DNA of 64,000 nucleotides from Bacillus timonensis (GTDB lineage Bacteria > Bacillota > Bacilli > Bacillales > Bacillaceae_L): contig JAIVAN010000003.1 of the NCBI GenBank assembly GCA_020171895.1, positions 744,001 to 808,000 on the forward strand, given 5' to 3'. The notes under the pieces are model-generated. The model was not told where the DNA came from. It worked only from the letters and a program-made list of their open reading frames with translations, and did not search any database. Below are positions 34,148-44,219 of this stretch, one piece after another. Position 1 is the stretch's first letter. The number at the start of each line of letters is the position of its first letter. A program made the position numbers and the translations under genes.

Positions 34148-34942
34148 TTACTTATCTACGTCCCTTTGTGTTTCCTTTTTTTGTTTGTCCCCTTTATATT
34201 TTCTCCACCCGACGTAAGTTAATGTAAGAATGATGATACTTCCAGTAGAAATCATTACCCAAATTAATGATGGATCAGCATCATCTTCAGTCATTTTGTC
34301 AAAGACCTCTTTTAAATCTAATTCCATTTGTTGTAATTGTTGCATACGCGTCTTTTGTTTTAACGAGACATCCCTATAGTTATCTAGGAAGTTTATATGC
34401 GAATCAAGTTTTTGAACTGTAGTTGATGAAATATCTACCAATAAACTGGGATGAATCGTTGAGTATTTTTCCATAAACATCGTTAAATAATGTTGATATC
34501 CATCATTATCACCTTTTTCAATCGTCTCTTTCATTTGATTGAAAGCAGTCATGATTGAATTTTCCATCTCAGTCCACAATGGTTGATGTTCCGACCTTAT
34601 TGCATCAATAACTAACCTAAATTGAGTTACCTTTTGAATTCGGTCAACGCTTTTTAAAGATGATGAGGAAACTGCCTCCATCGCTTCATTATGAGTAACT
34701 GTAATAACTCTAAGTTCATCCATTTTATATAAAGGATATTGAGCATTCACTTTAATAAATTCATCTGAAAAATATTGTAATAAAGCCTTAGCATCTTCGT
34801 ATCTCTCTTGTTTTGTCATCTGTAATGCTTGATCTGATATTATGTCTAACTTTTTCCAACCGTCGGTTTCTTGAGCAAAACTAGTAAGAGGCAAAGCTAG
34901 AAATAATATTAAACATAAACTAACAACTCTATATCCAATCAT
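34148..34942 (-). CDS. ypjB: Sporulation protein YpjB
   Basis: This 264-residue protein has a signal peptide (cleavage near TSFA-QE), a helical extracytoplasmic domain (about 25-215), a C-terminal membrane helix (LIWVMISTGSIIILTLTYVG) and a basic end. The layout and the segments KKLDIISDQALQMTKQERYE and FRLVIDAIRSEHQPLW fit the YpjB sporulation family, whose precise role is not known. A strong GAGGAGGG lies before the ATG. It follows ypjA on the same strand. Confidence 0.85.
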   Translation of the reverse strand: MIGYRVVSLCLILFLALPLTSFAQETDGWKKLDIISDQALQMTKQERYEDAKALLQYFSDEFIKVNAQYPLYKMDELRVITVTHNEAMEAVSSSSLKSVDRIQKVTQFRLVIDAIRSEHQPLWTEMENSIMTAFNQMKETIEKGDNDGYQHYLTMFMEKYSTIHPSLLVDISSTTVQKLDSHINFLDNYRDVSLKQKTRMQQLQQMELDLKEVFDKMTEDDADPSLIWVMISTGSIIILTLTYVGWRKYKGDKQKKETQRDVDK

Positions 34943-35021
34943 ACTTGTCCCTCCTCAAACTTCTATTAATATGTATGAGCAAGTGGACAAGAGTAGACCA
35001 AAAAACTTCTTCAATAAAAGT

Positions 35022-35621
35022 TTAAAAGTTCTTTTCTAATTTAAACCTATTTGGTCGTACACAAAGATAATAAGCAATTAAGATAGACAAGATACTAAGC
35101 CAAAAAGTAAAGTATCCAATTTGTGGGATAAACTCTTCTAAAACACTATATTTTGGCAGCATAAAGAAGACATAATCAATGACATCATTATGCAATGTCC
35201 AAATAGCCGCGATAATAATATGTATTAATTTCATACGATAATATGGAGCGTATAGTAAACCCTGTAATGCCATACAGAAATGAGAAAATATCAACATATA
35301 ACCATCTAATCCTAACGTACCAGTCTTTACATATACCAAAATGTTCATGATTACTGCCCATATTCCATATTTAAATAGTGTGATAATGGCAAGTGATTCT
35401 ATTAAAGGCCAATTCTTTCTTAGAAGAAAAGCAACAAGAACAAATACAAAAAATAAACTAGCCGTAGGACTATCCGGAACGAATATTAAAAACTTTGGAG
35501 GTGTGATGGCTAATTGACTATTGTACCATACATAACCGTATATCGTTCCTAGAGTGTTAATAATCAATAATAAAAAGAGGATTTTACGTTGTCCTAAAAA
35601 ATAAATAAATGGTTTAAACAC
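35022..35621 (-). CDS. ypjA: YpjA-like DUF1405 membrane protein
   Basis: This protein of about 199 residues has six hydrophobic segments and the DUF1405 hallmarks GTIYGYVWYNSQL, FVPDSPTASLFFVF, GIWAVIMNILVY and WTLHNDVIDYVFFMLP. Function unknown. The frame opens with a GTG at 35633 that overlaps the AAGGAG site; the GTG at 35621 (VFKPF) has correct spacing and agrees with the family's start. It lies between the qcr operon and ypjB, as in B. subtilis. Confidence 0.85.
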   Translation of the reverse strand: MFKPFIYFLGQRKILFLLLIINTLGTIYGYVWYNSQLAITPPKFLIFVPDSPTASLFFVFVLVAFLLRKNWPLIESLAIITLFKYGIWAVIMNILVYVKTGTLGLDGYMLIFSHFCMALQGLLYAPYYRMKLIHIIIAAIWTLHNDVIDYVFFMLPKYSVLEEFIPQIGYFTFWLSILSILIAYYLCVRPNRFKLEKNF

Positions 35622-35706
35622 GTCATCGCTCACTCCTTGCCTGTCATAATTGATAACGAAATTTTAAGTTGTCATTATAATTTACACAGTGATATTTCGA
35701 ACCAAA

Positions 35707-35732
35707 AAAAGCTGACTCTAAAGTCAGCTTTT
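35707..35732 (-). terminator. Terminator of the qcr operon
   Basis: Stem aaaagctgact (35707-35717) / agtcagctttt (35722-35732), followed on the minus strand by a T-run. It starts four bases after the qcrC stop. Confidence 0.9.
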
Positions 35733-35735
35733 CTC

Positions 35736-36506
35736 TTATTTTGTTGTAACGCTTGAGATAAACTCAGCAAGTTTCTGTAATTCTTCATCAGATCCTTGGA
35801 AAATCCCAGCAGGCATTGTTCCTTGCCCATTTACCGCAATATCAGCGATTTGTTCTGCAGTAAGACCACTATCAACTAATGCTTTTCCTGCAGGTCCACC
35901 TTGTAAGTTATCACCATGACAACTTATGCAGCCTTTCTCTTGATAAAGAAGGTATCCTTCTGATTCTTTATCAAACTCAGCTTCTGCTACAATCTTACCT
36001 TGTTGAGCAGCTGCTTCCCAATCATGTTGAACAACCGATTCCCACGTTAAGAAAATAGTTGCAGCTACACCTAATAACATAAGTCCAGTTGCGATTGGAC
36101 GCTTAGATGGGCGACGTTCAGGTCCACGATCTAGGAATGGTGCTAATAAAAGAGCACCAAAAGCTATACCAGGCATAATAATCGCACCTATTACAGTATA
36201 AGGTCCAGCAGCATATGTGTACTTAAGTAATTGATATAAGAATAAGAAATACCAGTCAGGTAATGGAATGTAACCAGTATCGGTTGGATCTGCAACACGC
36301 TCTAATGGAGACGGATGTGCTACAGTTAAACATAAATATCCTATTAAGAATACAGCTCCAACTAGCCACTCTTTTAATAAAAAGTTAGGCCAAAAAGCTT
36401 CTGTTTTTCCTGGATATTCTGAATAGTCTTTAGGTATATTTGGTTTTCTATTAGTTGCTGAAACACGAGAGTCCCCAACAAATTTCATACCTTTTCCACG
36501 GTGCAT
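35736..36506 (-). CDS. qcrC: Menaquinol:cytochrome c reductase, cytochrome b/c fusion subunit
   Basis: This 256-residue protein joins the last membrane helices of a cytochrome b (subunit IV-like; VGAVFLIGYLCLTVA, PLPDWYFLFLYQLLKY, IMPGIAFGALLLAP) to a C-terminal class I cytochrome c domain with the haem site CISCHGDN and the axial methionine in GTMPAGIFQG. It passes electrons from the b/FeS core to cytochrome c or an oxidase on the outer face of the membrane. It is the last gene of qcrA-qcrB-qcrC; GGAGGGGA precedes the ATG. Confidence 0.95.
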   Translation of the reverse strand: MHRGKGMKFVGDSRVSATNRKPNIPKDYSEYPGKTEAFWPNFLLKEWLVGAVFLIGYLCLTVAHPSPLERVADPTDTGYIPLPDWYFLFLYQLLKYTYAAGPYTVIGAIIMPGIAFGALLLAPFLDRGPERRPSKRPIATGLMLLGVAATIFLTWESVVQHDWEAAAQQGKIVAEAEFDKESEGYLLYQEKGCISCHGDNLQGGPAGKALVDSGLTAEQIADIAVNGQGTMPAGIFQGSDEELQKLAEFISSVTTK

Positions 36507-36551
36507 AATCGGTCCCCTCCTTTACACTTTTATTTGATAATTTAACTTTTT

Positions 36552-37226
36552 TTATAGTGGTCCAGAAATACCTTGTTTTCGAATCATTAAGAAGTGAGCT
36601 CCCATTAATCCTAACAATGCTCCAGGTAAGAAGAATACATGGATTGCAAAGAAACGAGTTAATGTTTGAGCACCAACAATTTCAGGGTGTCCAGCAAGTA
36701 ATGTTTTTACTTGCACACCAATTAATGGTGTAGCTTCAGCAATTTGAAGCCCTACTTTTGTAGCAAATAGCGCTTTCATATCCCAAGGTAATAGGTATCC
36801 TGTAAAACCTAATCCTAACATTACGAAGAAAATTAGAACCCCTACAACCCAGTTTAATTCACGCGGTTTTTTGTATGCTCCTTGGAAGAATACACGAAGA
36901 GTATGTAGGAACATCATTACGATTACCAAACTCGCTCCCCAGTGATGCATTCCACGAACAATTTGACCAAAAGCTACTTCATTTTGTAAATAGTAAACTG
37001 ATTCCCAAGCATTTTTGATATCAGGAACATAGTACATTGTTAAGAACATACCTGATAGAATTTGAATGACAGTTACAAAGAATGTAAGTCCGCCAAAGCA
37101 ATAAACGAATGCTGAGAAATGATGAGCTGGGTTAACATGCTCTGGTACTTCATGATCTGCGATATCGCGCCACAAAGGCGTAATATCTAATCGCTCATCA
37201 ACCCAATCATAGATTTTATTAAGCAT
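36552..37226 (-). CDS. qcrB: Menaquinol:cytochrome c reductase, cytochrome b subunit
   Basis: This 224-residue cytochrome b6-type subunit has four membrane helices and the haem-ligand histidines (for example GMHHWGASLVIVMMFLHTLR and RFFAIHVFFLPG). The short split form (cytochrome b6 plus the subunit-IV part fused in qcrC) is characteristic of Bacillus. It oxidises menaquinol and moves protons across the membrane. The ATG lies four bases after qcrA with GGGAGGCG inside the end of that gene. Confidence 0.96.
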   Translation of the reverse strand: MLNKIYDWVDERLDITPLWRDIADHEVPEHVNPAHHFSAFVYCFGGLTFFVTVIQILSGMFLTMYYVPDIKNAWESVYYLQNEVAFGQIVRGMHHWGASLVIVMMFLHTLRVFFQGAYKKPRELNWVVGVLIFFVMLGLGFTGYLLPWDMKALFATKVGLQIAEATPLIGVQVKTLLAGHPEIVGAQTLTRFFAIHVFFLPGALLGLMGAHFLMIRKQGISGPL

Positions 37227-37229
37227 TCA

Positions 37230-37739
37230 TTACGCCTCCCCTCGTGGTTTTGCTTTTCCTAGATATAACCAACCATCTTTCACTTCATGCACATAAACGT
37301 CTAAAGGACTGATAGGTGGTGTTCCAGGTACGTTTTTACCGTCTTTTTCGTATAGTCCGTAGTGACAAGGACAGAAGAACATATTTGGATTGCTTGGATC
37401 ACTGTTCCAGTCAACTGTACAGCCTAAATGTTTACATACAGGTGATAAAGCAACTATATCACCACTGTCTGTTTTATACACCCAAGCAGACCTTGGCTCA
37501 TCTGATTCATACCAAGCATCAATTTGGTGTATTTGGAAGTCAAAACGCTTTGGTTCATTAGTAATTTCATCAACTTTAGCAACTTGAACTAAATCTTGCT
37601 CCGTTGCAGGACGTAATACTGGATCAACTGCGAAACGAACCATAGGCATTAACATTCCTGCCGCCATAAATCCTCCAACACCAGTAAGTGTATAGTTTAG
37701 GAATTGTCGTCTTGAAACCCGATGTTTTTTCTCGCTCAT
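37230..37739 (-). CDS. qcrA: Menaquinol:cytochrome c reductase, Rieske iron-sulphur subunit
   Basis: This 169-residue Rieske protein has a twin-arginine motif (SRRQFLNYT) before its single N-terminal membrane helix, consistent with Tat insertion. The 2Fe-2S ligands are in CKHLGCTVDW and CPCHYGLYEKDG. It takes the first electron from menaquinol. AGGGGGGAAAA precedes the ATG. The 180-base gap upstream (37740-37919) should hold the operon promoter; I see AT-rich sequence but no clear -35/-10 pair there. Confidence 0.96.
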   Translation of the reverse strand: MSEKKHRVSRRQFLNYTLTGVGGFMAAGMLMPMVRFAVDPVLRPATEQDLVQVAKVDEITNEPKRFDFQIHQIDAWYESDEPRSAWVYKTDSGDIVALSPVCKHLGCTVDWNSDPSNPNMFFCPCHYGLYEKDGKNVPGTPPISPLDVYVHEVKDGWLYLGKAKPRGEA

Positions 37740-37919
37740 TGTTTTCCCCCCTCTATACTAAGCTAAGTCCAACCGGACATATTTTAACACATATAAAACT
37801 AGGACATACTCATGATATATCAATATTTTGTACAGGTCAATATTATCATTCTCTTAAAACTTGGTAACTATGTTTTTTTACAAAAAAATTTTTGATAAAC
37901 TAAGAAAAAAATTTCAGTT

Positions 37920-38378
37920 TTACTTTTGCCAGATATTCATAAAGATAGAGATTAACTGCTTCATTTGATCATGAATCATAGTTTGCTTGTACTTTTCTTC
38001 AACATATTCAAGAGGTAAAGTTGGCATCCAAATTAGTGTTCCATTAAGTTGGCTTTCATTGTTCTTCCACTCGCTATCAGATGTTAGGTAAATAACATGT
38101 TTGAAATCCTTTTGTTTAAGGTCATCTTCCCACCCACATAACCTAGAAATACGTGAATCTTCACTTTCGCTTATTAAGTATGTAAAAGATGGAATTAAAA
38201 GTATTCTACCTTTAAATTGTCTATCAACTTCATTTGCTAATATTGAGATAAACTCCCCCATAGCAACTGTAGATTTCATATTATCTGTCCATGAAACGGG
38301 TATTAATGGAATAATTGCTGTATCTACGTATTCTTTTGATTGTAAATAAATATCAACATCTTTTGTTATCCACTTCAT
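37920..38378 (-). CDS. ypiF: YpiF-like protein (DUF2487)
   Basis: This 152-residue soluble protein matches the DUF2487/YpiF family: MKWITKDVDIYLQSKEYVDT, then IPLIPVSWTDNMK and RILLIPSFTYLIS. It has no known catalytic motif. The ATG at 38378 is preferred over the adjacent GTG at 38381 by spacing from AAGGAT. It lies upstream of qcrABC, as in B. subtilis, with 180 bases between, so it may or may not be part of the same transcript. Function unknown. Confidence 0.82.
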   Translation of the reverse strand: MKWITKDVDIYLQSKEYVDTAIIPLIPVSWTDNMKSTVAMGEFISILANEVDRQFKGRILLIPSFTYLISESEDSRISRLCGWEDDLKQKDFKHVIYLTSDSEWKNNESQLNGTLIWMPTLPLEYVEEKYKQTMIHDQMKQLISIFMNIWQK

Positions 38379-38535
38379 CACAACTCTATCCTTTCATAAT
38401 TACAGTCTAAAGAAAACATATCATAATGAAGTCTAACTGTCACATCATTACTAAAGTAAATCATGTAATTTTTGTCTTTATATAATTGAGATTCTAGATT
38501 TTGCCGTGTTAGCCGAAATGGAAGGAAGTAAAGAA

Positions 38536-38566
38536 AAAAAGCTAACCTAATTATGGTTAGCTTTTT
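38536..38566 (-). terminator. Terminator of the ypiA-ypiB unit
   Basis: Stem aaaaagctaacc / ggttagcttttt, with a T-run on both sides. The ypiB stop codon (38557-38559) lies in the right arm. Confidence 0.85.
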
Positions 38567-39108
38567 AATAAATTAATACTTTTCAACTGTTCTGTAAGTC
38601 TTTTAAATTCTGCTTTATCGTCTTTATCTAAAGCATCATCAATCATCTTTAGTAGTTTTTCCTTTTGAAAAGAATAAATGGACTCTTCAAGAAATTTTTC
38701 TGCCAACATTTTATCTTTTTCATTGACTTGTAAATGCTTTGGCATAAAAGGATTTTCTTCTAGAACCGCGACGTAATTTGGTGAGTGGAAGGACGATCTA
38801 AAATTTAGTTGAATATAAATTTCATCATCACGATTTAACCTAATGTCGTGAAAAGACTTTTCGGCATCTGTTGTCATAATATTTTCTTTGTAAAATCGAA
38901 ACGGGACATCATCAACACAGTGAGTTGACATGATAATTCCTCTTGGACAGTATTGCGCTTGTTCAACAAAATGAACATTCTTCATTAACTGATCATGACT
39001 CATTAAATAATTTAAGATCCATACACATTCTCTACGCTTTAATTGATAGTTGTTAAGAAACCAGCGAATAAAGTCTTTTTTCTCGTTGACAGATACAGGG
39101 GTAGTCAT
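38557..39108 (-). CDS. ypiB: YpiB-like protein (UPF0302)
   Basis: This protein of about 183 residues belongs to the UPF0302/YpiB family: [35 protein letters not shown], then [16 protein letters not shown]. The ATG at 39108 follows GAGGAGGG; the frame is open to 39147 without a better start. The C-terminal helix is charged ([17 protein letters not shown]). Function unknown. It lies downstream of the TPR protein gene ypiA on the same strand, as in B. subtilis. Confidence 0.85.
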   Translation of the reverse strand: MTTPVSVNEKKDFIRWFLNNYQLKRRECVWILNYLMSHDQLMKNVHFVEQAQYCPRGIIMSTHCVDDVPFRFYKENIMTTDAEKSFHDIRLNRDDEIYIQLNFRSSFHSPNYVAVLEENPFMPKHLQVNEKDKMLAEKFLEESIYSFQKEKLLKMIDDALDKDDKAEFKRLTEQLKSINLLKS

Positions 39109-39203
39109 CGCTATGCTTCCCTCCTCTGCATTTGATGATAAAATCATTCATTTGTAAAAATAACTTTCAACATGCTACAATAAAAATCCTGCAAATTAAA
39201 TTG

Positions 39204-40460
39204 TTACATTTCTAAGCTAAATATAAATTCCTCAATTTCAACATTAGAAGGCTCTAATTCCAAAATCCTTTTAAAATGGATGATTGCTTCTTCTTTTTCT
39301 CCTTCTTCCAATAAGAAGTAGCCATATTCCTCTAAAAACTTTACATTATCCTTAAATGAAGTATATGCATGACGGTAATGGTTTAATGCATCTGAATATT
39401 TTTCTAATTTATTTTGGGCTTGGGCCAAATCCCAATCAAATTGAGGATCATCCTCACCATAGCTTCTCACCTCATGGATTAATTCCACAACATCATCATA
39501 TCGCTCATTAATTAGGAAATAACTTGATAACTGGTGTATCGCTTCAATAAATCCAGGATCTATTGCTATGGCGGACCTTAAATTCGTTTCTACTTCCTCT
39601 GTTTTTCCTAGCTTCCTAGCTATATTTGCTGCAAAGAAATATGCTTCTTTATTTAGTTCATCTACTTTTAACCCATCTTTGATTGCCTGATAGCTTTCTA
39701 CAAATAATGACTCAGCTTCGTATGCTTTTGCTAAATATAAATAAAGTGAACCGTACTCAGGATCCATTTCCTTTACCTTAAGAAAATTATCGATTGCTGT
39801 TTTAGGGCTATTAGCTTGTAAAGCAGTAAATCCATATCTAAAAAGTAGGTTAAGCTCTGGTTGACTTTCAACAGCTTTTTGATAATAAGGTAGCGCCTGT
39901 TCAAATTCCCCGAATGCACTAAGACTTTCAGCAACCCGCCCGTTTATATCGACACCACCAAATTTTTCAGTATTCGATAGTATTAAAGAATAAAACTCGA
40001 TTGCTTTTTTATACTTCCCTTGACTAAAAAACAATTCTGCTAAAGCAAAATTCACCACCGGTTCGTTAGGTAATATTTCTTTAGCGGTCATTAATTTTTG
40101 AAGACTCACTTCACTTAACCCTTGCATTTGGTATAAATCTGCTAACAATAATAAAGATTCAACATATGCGGGATCGTCAGTTGGTATGTTGTTTAAATAG
40201 TCAATTGCTGCTTCCTCTTTATCCATATCAATCATTATTTCAGATAGAAAGATGAGCAACTCACCGTCATTTGGATATAAACAAAGTAAATCTTCAACTA
40301 CTTCGCGTGCTTCCTCTAGATGTCCCCAGTTAAAATAAGATTGAGCAATCTCAAATTTCTCTTCGTCACTCGAAGTCTTTAACAATTCTTTACATTGATT
40401 TAGTGCTTTTTCGACTTCACCTTGTTCAATCAATTCAATTACATTATTTAGCTGATTCAT
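39204..40460 (-). CDS. ypiA: YpiA, tetratricopeptide repeat protein
   Basis: This protein of 418 residues is built almost entirely of TPR helices, about eleven 34-residue repeats, for example PAYVESLLLLADLYQMQGLS and EFEQALPYYQKAVESQPELN. TPR proteins act as scaffolds for protein-protein contacts. Length and several repeats match B. subtilis YpiA. The start ATG 40460 agrees with the family; AAGGAGAT lies slightly far (11-13 bases). It overlaps nothing but starts 26 bases after the amidohydrolase-like gene ends, suggesting a shared transcript. Confidence 0.85.
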   Translation of the reverse strand: MNQLNNVIELIEQGEVEKALNQCKELLKTSSDEEKFEIAQSYFNWGHLEEAREVVEDLLCLYPNDGELLIFLSEIMIDMDKEEAAIDYLNNIPTDDPAYVESLLLLADLYQMQGLSEVSLQKLMTAKEILPNEPVVNFALAELFFSQGKYKKAIEFYSLILSNTEKFGGVDINGRVAESLSAFGEFEQALPYYQKAVESQPELNLLFRYGFTALQANSPKTAIDNFLKVKEMDPEYGSLYLYLAKAYEAESLFVESYQAIKDGLKVDELNKEAYFFAANIARKLGKTEEVETNLRSAIAIDPGFIEAIHQLSSYFLINERYDDVVELIHEVRSYGEDDPQFDWDLAQAQNKLEKYSDALNHYRHAYTSFKDNVKFLEEYGYFLLEEGEKEEAIIHFKRILELEPSNVEIEEFIFSLEM

Positions 40461-40485
40461 AAGTGTATTTAATCTCCTTCTTGAT

Positions 40486-41397
40486 CTAAAAGCTTGATGC
40501 AAAATGTCCTGGCATCTTCACTATACATTCGGTTCCAAATCCAGGCCTATAATATTGCTTATTTCCTGCTTTTAACACTTTTCCTTTGTGCATCGTGACT
40601 AATGGGATATGACTATGATAATCTACATGAACGAATTCTTCAACAGAATAGCTAAACCCTTTTTTTTCGTAAAGATTATAATCAACTTGTCCCCCAATTC
40701 TTATATCACCTTTAGATGGGTATACTCCAATCTTACAAAGCGTGTCCTTAGATAATGCCATATATTCAGGTGGGCAGTAGGGAAGGTGAGGAATTCGATT
40801 TTCTTTCATGATCGTATTCCAAAGTTCTTTTTGTTTTTTTGCCTTTTTCTTTGATTGTTCTGTTTCTTTCCACATAGGAACAATAGGTAATGAATATGAA
40901 TAATAAGCATCTCTTATCCATCCCCAGGCAAGGTTCGTTATCTCTGCCTCATTTTCAATTTCTACAATTAACATTGGTACTTTATTTTTAGCGCATGTTC
41001 GGATAATTGAGGGAGTGAGCATATTTAGTGGCATTTTGATTCCAATGTAATAATCTAATGGGCTATTTAGCATGAGGTTATTAGCTGCTGCTATTTTAAT
41101 TGAGATTTCTCTTTCATATTGTATCGAACTTATAATGATCAGTGTTGTACAACCTTTCTCGATATATTCTGACTGCATTATTCTTTTGTATTCAGGAAAT
41201 GTTTTTTTTACTGAGAGTGAAAAATCTAACATGACGTGTCCAGGGGTTAGAATATAATTTGAAAGGTTCATCTTCATAAATTGAAGGCGGTCCATTGACG
41301 GGCTAATATATTCAATTTCGTTATTATTCACTAATATTGAACATGAGGTAATTCTATTCTCCTTTAGTACATTAGCTTGGTCAAGAATATACTTCAT
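40486..41397 (-). CDS. Degenerate amidohydrolase-like protein
   Basis: This 303-residue protein shows the frame of the amidohydrolase superfamily without its catalytic residues. The N-terminal composite beta domain is followed by ILTPGHVMLDFSLSVKKTFP, where active members have P-G-x-x-D-x-H-x-H, and the C-terminal beta segments read KGDIRIGGQVDYNLYEKKGF and HKGKVLKAG. No H-x-H pair is present, so metal-dependent hydrolysis is unlikely. It is read with ypiA and has GGGGAGGG before its ATG. I know no counterpart at this place in B. subtilis. The fold assignment is an inference from motifs. Confidence 0.6.
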   Translation of the reverse strand: MKYILDQANVLKENRITSCSILVNNNEIEYISPSMDRLQFMKMNLSNYILTPGHVMLDFSLSVKKTFPEYKRIMQSEYIEKGCTTLIIISSIQYEREISIKIAAANNLMLNSPLDYYIGIKMPLNMLTPSIIRTCAKNKVPMLIVEIENEAEITNLAWGWIRDAYYSYSLPIVPMWKETEQSKKKAKKQKELWNTIMKENRIPHLPYCPPEYMALSKDTLCKIGVYPSKGDIRIGGQVDYNLYEKKGFSYSVEEFVHVDYHSHIPLVTMHKGKVLKAGNKQYYRPGFGTECIVKMPGHFASSF

Positions 41398-41686
41398 GAA
41401 ACCCTCCCCTTTTATAAATAGTCTTAAGACAAGCTATGATAAAAATGTTTTAACTATGATTAAAAATTCCTTTGAACACATCTAAAATCATTACGATCGT
41501 TATTAAATCTGATAATTCGATATAGATAAAATTCACTTTATTGGTAATCTACAACAATAAGCGAAAAAGAGTCTTATGATAACTCTGTTGGAAAACTGAG
41601 AACTGACTTAAAAAAGAAAGTAACTAGTCAAATCGAATAATAGATTTCTTAAACGCTAAGCATAAATCTGTTTAGAAAACTCCAAA
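41398..41686 (-). promoter_or_regulatory. Intergenic region upstream of the amidohydrolase-like gene
   Basis: This AT-rich gap of about 290 bases lies between the aroA terminator and the next gene. It must contain the promoter for 41397 and ypiA, since the supra-operon transcript ends at 41687. I see no clear -35/-10 pair, small gene or stable structure. Confidence 0.35.
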
Positions 41687-41712
41687 AAAAAGAACCCAAA
41701 TAGGTTCTTTTT
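41687..41712 (-). terminator. Terminator of the aromatic supra-operon
   Basis: Stem aaaaagaacc (41687-41695) / ggttcttttt (41703-41712), followed on the minus strand by a T-run. It abuts the aroA stop codon. Confidence 0.88.
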
Positions 41713-43004
41713 TACTGTCGTATGTGATCTAAATGTTCAAAAAACATTGGATATGAGACAGAAATTGCTTCATAATTTTCAATGTGCGTTTCGCCTTTTG
41801 AAATACATGCCGCGATTGCTAACATCATACCAATACGATGATCCCCATGACTATTAACAACAGTCCCCTTCAAGTCAGATTCTTGACCGTATATCACCAT
41901 ACCATCATCTGTAGCTTTAATATGTGCTCCCATTTTGCTTAATTCTTTTACAACAGTATCAATTCTGTTTGTTTCTTTCACTTTTAGTTCTGCTGCATCT
42001 TTTATTGTCGTAATACCTTTTGCTTGTGTAGCTAATAATGCAATAATTGGTATTTCGTCTATAAGCCTTGGAATCAATTCCCCCGAAATCTCTATTCCAT
42101 TTAAACTTGATGTTTCAACTCTAATATCCGCAATGGGTTCACTATTTTTAACTCTTTCATTAAAAATTGAAATTGAAGCACCCATATTTATTAATACGTC
42201 TATAATTCCAGTCCGAGTTGGATTTATTCCAACATCCTTTAGTAAGATTGAGCTATTGGGGACTATCGCACCTGCCACTAAGAAAAATGCAGCCGAGGAA
42301 ATATCACCTGGAACTTGAATTTCTGTACCGATTAAATTTTGGTTTCCCGCGACTGTCACTTTTAGTCCATCTATGGATAGATTTCCACCAAATGCTTTGA
42401 GCATTCTTTCAGTATGATCCCTCGATTTATTCGGTTCTATTACAGTAGTCGTACCTGTTGAATGAATTCCTGCAAGTAATATAGACGATTTGACCTGCGC
42501 ACTTGCAACAGGAGATGGATATGTAATTCCCGAAAGTGTTCCTCCACGAACCGTTATTGGTGTGAATTTACCATTTTCCCTTCCATCTATCGTTGCTCCC
42601 ATTTTTCTAAGAGGTTCCGTAACTCTCTTCATAGGACGTTTAGCAATAGATTCATCACCCACTAGGCAACTATAAAAGTTGCTAGCTGAAAGTAATCCTA
42701 AAATTAATCTCGCGGTAGTACCAGAATTACCTACATCTAGAATCTGGCAAGGTTCTTTTAGTGCATTAAACCCTTTGCCTATTATTTCAATTTCATCTTC
42801 CTTTTGTATAATTTCCACACCAAGCTTTCGAAAACAATCAATTGTACTCAAACAATCTTCTCCTAACAGAAAATTTCTAACGATTGTTTTACCAATTGAA
42901 ATCGAACCAAACATAATTGCTCGATGAGAAATAGATTTATCTCCAGGTACTGTTATCGTTCCATTTAAGCTTGATACACTTGTAACTTTTTTATGTACTT
43001 TCAA
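41712..43004 (-). CDS. aroA: 3-phosphoshikimate 1-carboxyvinyltransferase (EPSP synthase)
   Basis: This shikimate-pathway enzyme of 430 residues joins shikimate-3-phosphate and PEP. Visible motifs are [47 protein letters not shown] and the C-terminal [17 protein letters not shown]. The start is TTG at 43004, after GGGGTG. It is the last gene of the supra-operon (named aroE in B. subtilis) and is followed by the terminator. tyrA lies 14 bases upstream. Confidence 0.96.
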   Translation of the reverse strand: MKVHKKVTSVSSLNGTITVPGDKSISHRAIMFGSISIGKTIVRNFLLGEDCLSTIDCFRKLGVEIIQKEDEIEIIGKGFNALKEPCQILDVGNSGTTARLILGLLSASNFYSCLVGDESIAKRPMKRVTEPLRKMGATIDGRENGKFTPITVRGGTLSGITYPSPVASAQVKSSILLAGIHSTGTTTVIEPNKSRDHTERMLKAFGGNLSIDGLKVTVAGNQNLIGTEIQVPGDISSAAFFLVAGAIVPNSSILLKDVGINPTRTGIIDVLINMGASISIFNERVKNSEPIADIRVETSSLNGIEISGELIPRLIDEIPIIALLATQAKGITTIKDAAELKVKETNRIDTVVKELSKMGAHIKATDDGMVIYGQESDLKGTVVNSHGDHRIGMMLAIAACISKGETHIENYEAISVSYPMFFEHLDHIRQ

Positions 43005-43018
43005 TTTAACACCCCGTT

Positions 43019-44122
43019 TTAACCATTGTATGTCAAATAACTTGTTGCTTTTTCAATACAGACGGAAGCTTTTTCTCGATCTTCTTCTGTTTGAAAACTA
43101 ATCCGTAGGACACCATAAATTTCCTCTCGGGTCTCAATAATTCTTATATTCGTAATACTTATTTTTTCTTTCGCAAGATAACCGGTAATCTCTGATATTA
43201 CCCCAGGATAATCTGGTACGTCCACATATAAATCATAAAAAGAAGGAATAGCCCCCTTTACTCGAACTGGAAGTCCGTCTCTAAAATCTTTTGCTTTTTC
43301 AAAATAGGAGTAAATTTTGTCACCGTCACCTAGCTCAATCATCGATCGAACTTTCTCCATTTCACTTATCCACTTTTCAAAAATATCTAAAATCATTACT
43401 CGATTATGCATTAAAATATCTCGCCACATCGTCGGACTACTGGAAGCTATTCGCGTTATGTCCCTAAATCCACCCGCTGCTAATCTTTTTATTAACTCAT
43501 TACTTTGATAGAAATCCTCAGCTTGATGAACTAAACTTGCAGCTATAATATGTGGAAAATGACTAACAACTCCAGTTAGTAAGTCGTGCTCTTCTGCTGT
43601 TAATTGAATAAAAAGTGCTTTTGTCCCAGTTAATAATGTAATTAGCTCTTCTATTTGCCTCTCGGTTACCTGAGAAGATGGCGTTAATATATAGAAGGCA
43701 TTCTCAAAAAGATGTTCCTTCGCAGCAACAATTCCACTCTTATGGGAACCTGCCATCGGATGGCCACCAATAAAACAAATACCCTTCTCTACTAATATTC
43801 TAGCTTTCTTTAAGATTTGTTGCTTCGTACTCCCCACATCTGTAATAATGACACCATGTTTCAAGCTACTATTCGCCAGTTTTTCAATCATTTCTTCTGT
43901 TTGTGTTACTGGCACCGCAATAATAATGAAATCGTATAAATCCAACGAATGGTCAATTGAGTCAACTACTTCATCAATGATACGTAATGATTTTGCTAAA
44001 TTACTTCGTTCAGATTGAATATCATAACCAACAATCTTGTAGGTAGGATGTTCCTTTTTTATTGCTAATGAAATTGAACCTCCTATTAACCCCATACCTA
44101 TAATTAGTACATTTCTCCCCAT
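43019..44122 (-). CDS. tyrA: Prephenate dehydrogenase
   Basis: This NAD-dependent enzyme of the tyrosine branch has 367 residues. The Rossmann motif [14 protein letters not shown], the catalytic-region [13 protein letters not shown] with its conserved His, and [12 protein letters not shown] are visible. The C-terminal 75 residues ([20 protein letters not shown]) form an ACT domain, which usually senses tyrosine. GGTGGTG fits the ATG at 44122; the frame opens at 44140. It sits between hisC and aroA with a 97-base gap after hisC. Confidence 0.95.
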   Translation of the reverse strand: MGRNVLIIGMGLIGGSISLAIKKEHPTYKIVGYDIQSERSNLAKSLRIIDEVVDSIDHSLDLYDFIIIAVPVTQTEEMIEKLANSSLKHGVIITDVGSTKQQILKKARILVEKGICFIGGHPMAGSHKSGIVAAKEHLFENAFYILTPSSQVTERQIEELITLLTGTKALFIQLTAEEHDLLTGVVSHFPHIIAASLVHQAEDFYQSNELIKRLAAGGFRDITRIASSSPTMWRDILMHNRVMILDIFEKWISEMEKVRSMIELGDGDKIYSYFEKAKDFRDGLPVRVKGAIPSFYDLYVDVPDYPGVISEITGYLAKEKISITNIRIIETREEIYGVLRISFQTEEDREKASVCIEKATSYLTYNG

Positions 44123-44219
44123 ACTACACCACCAATGCAAAGCACTTTTAAAAAACTAGTAAGAAAACGACAAGAATCGAGATGCATTTTATTATACTTC
44201 TCGACTCAGGCTTTAAATA

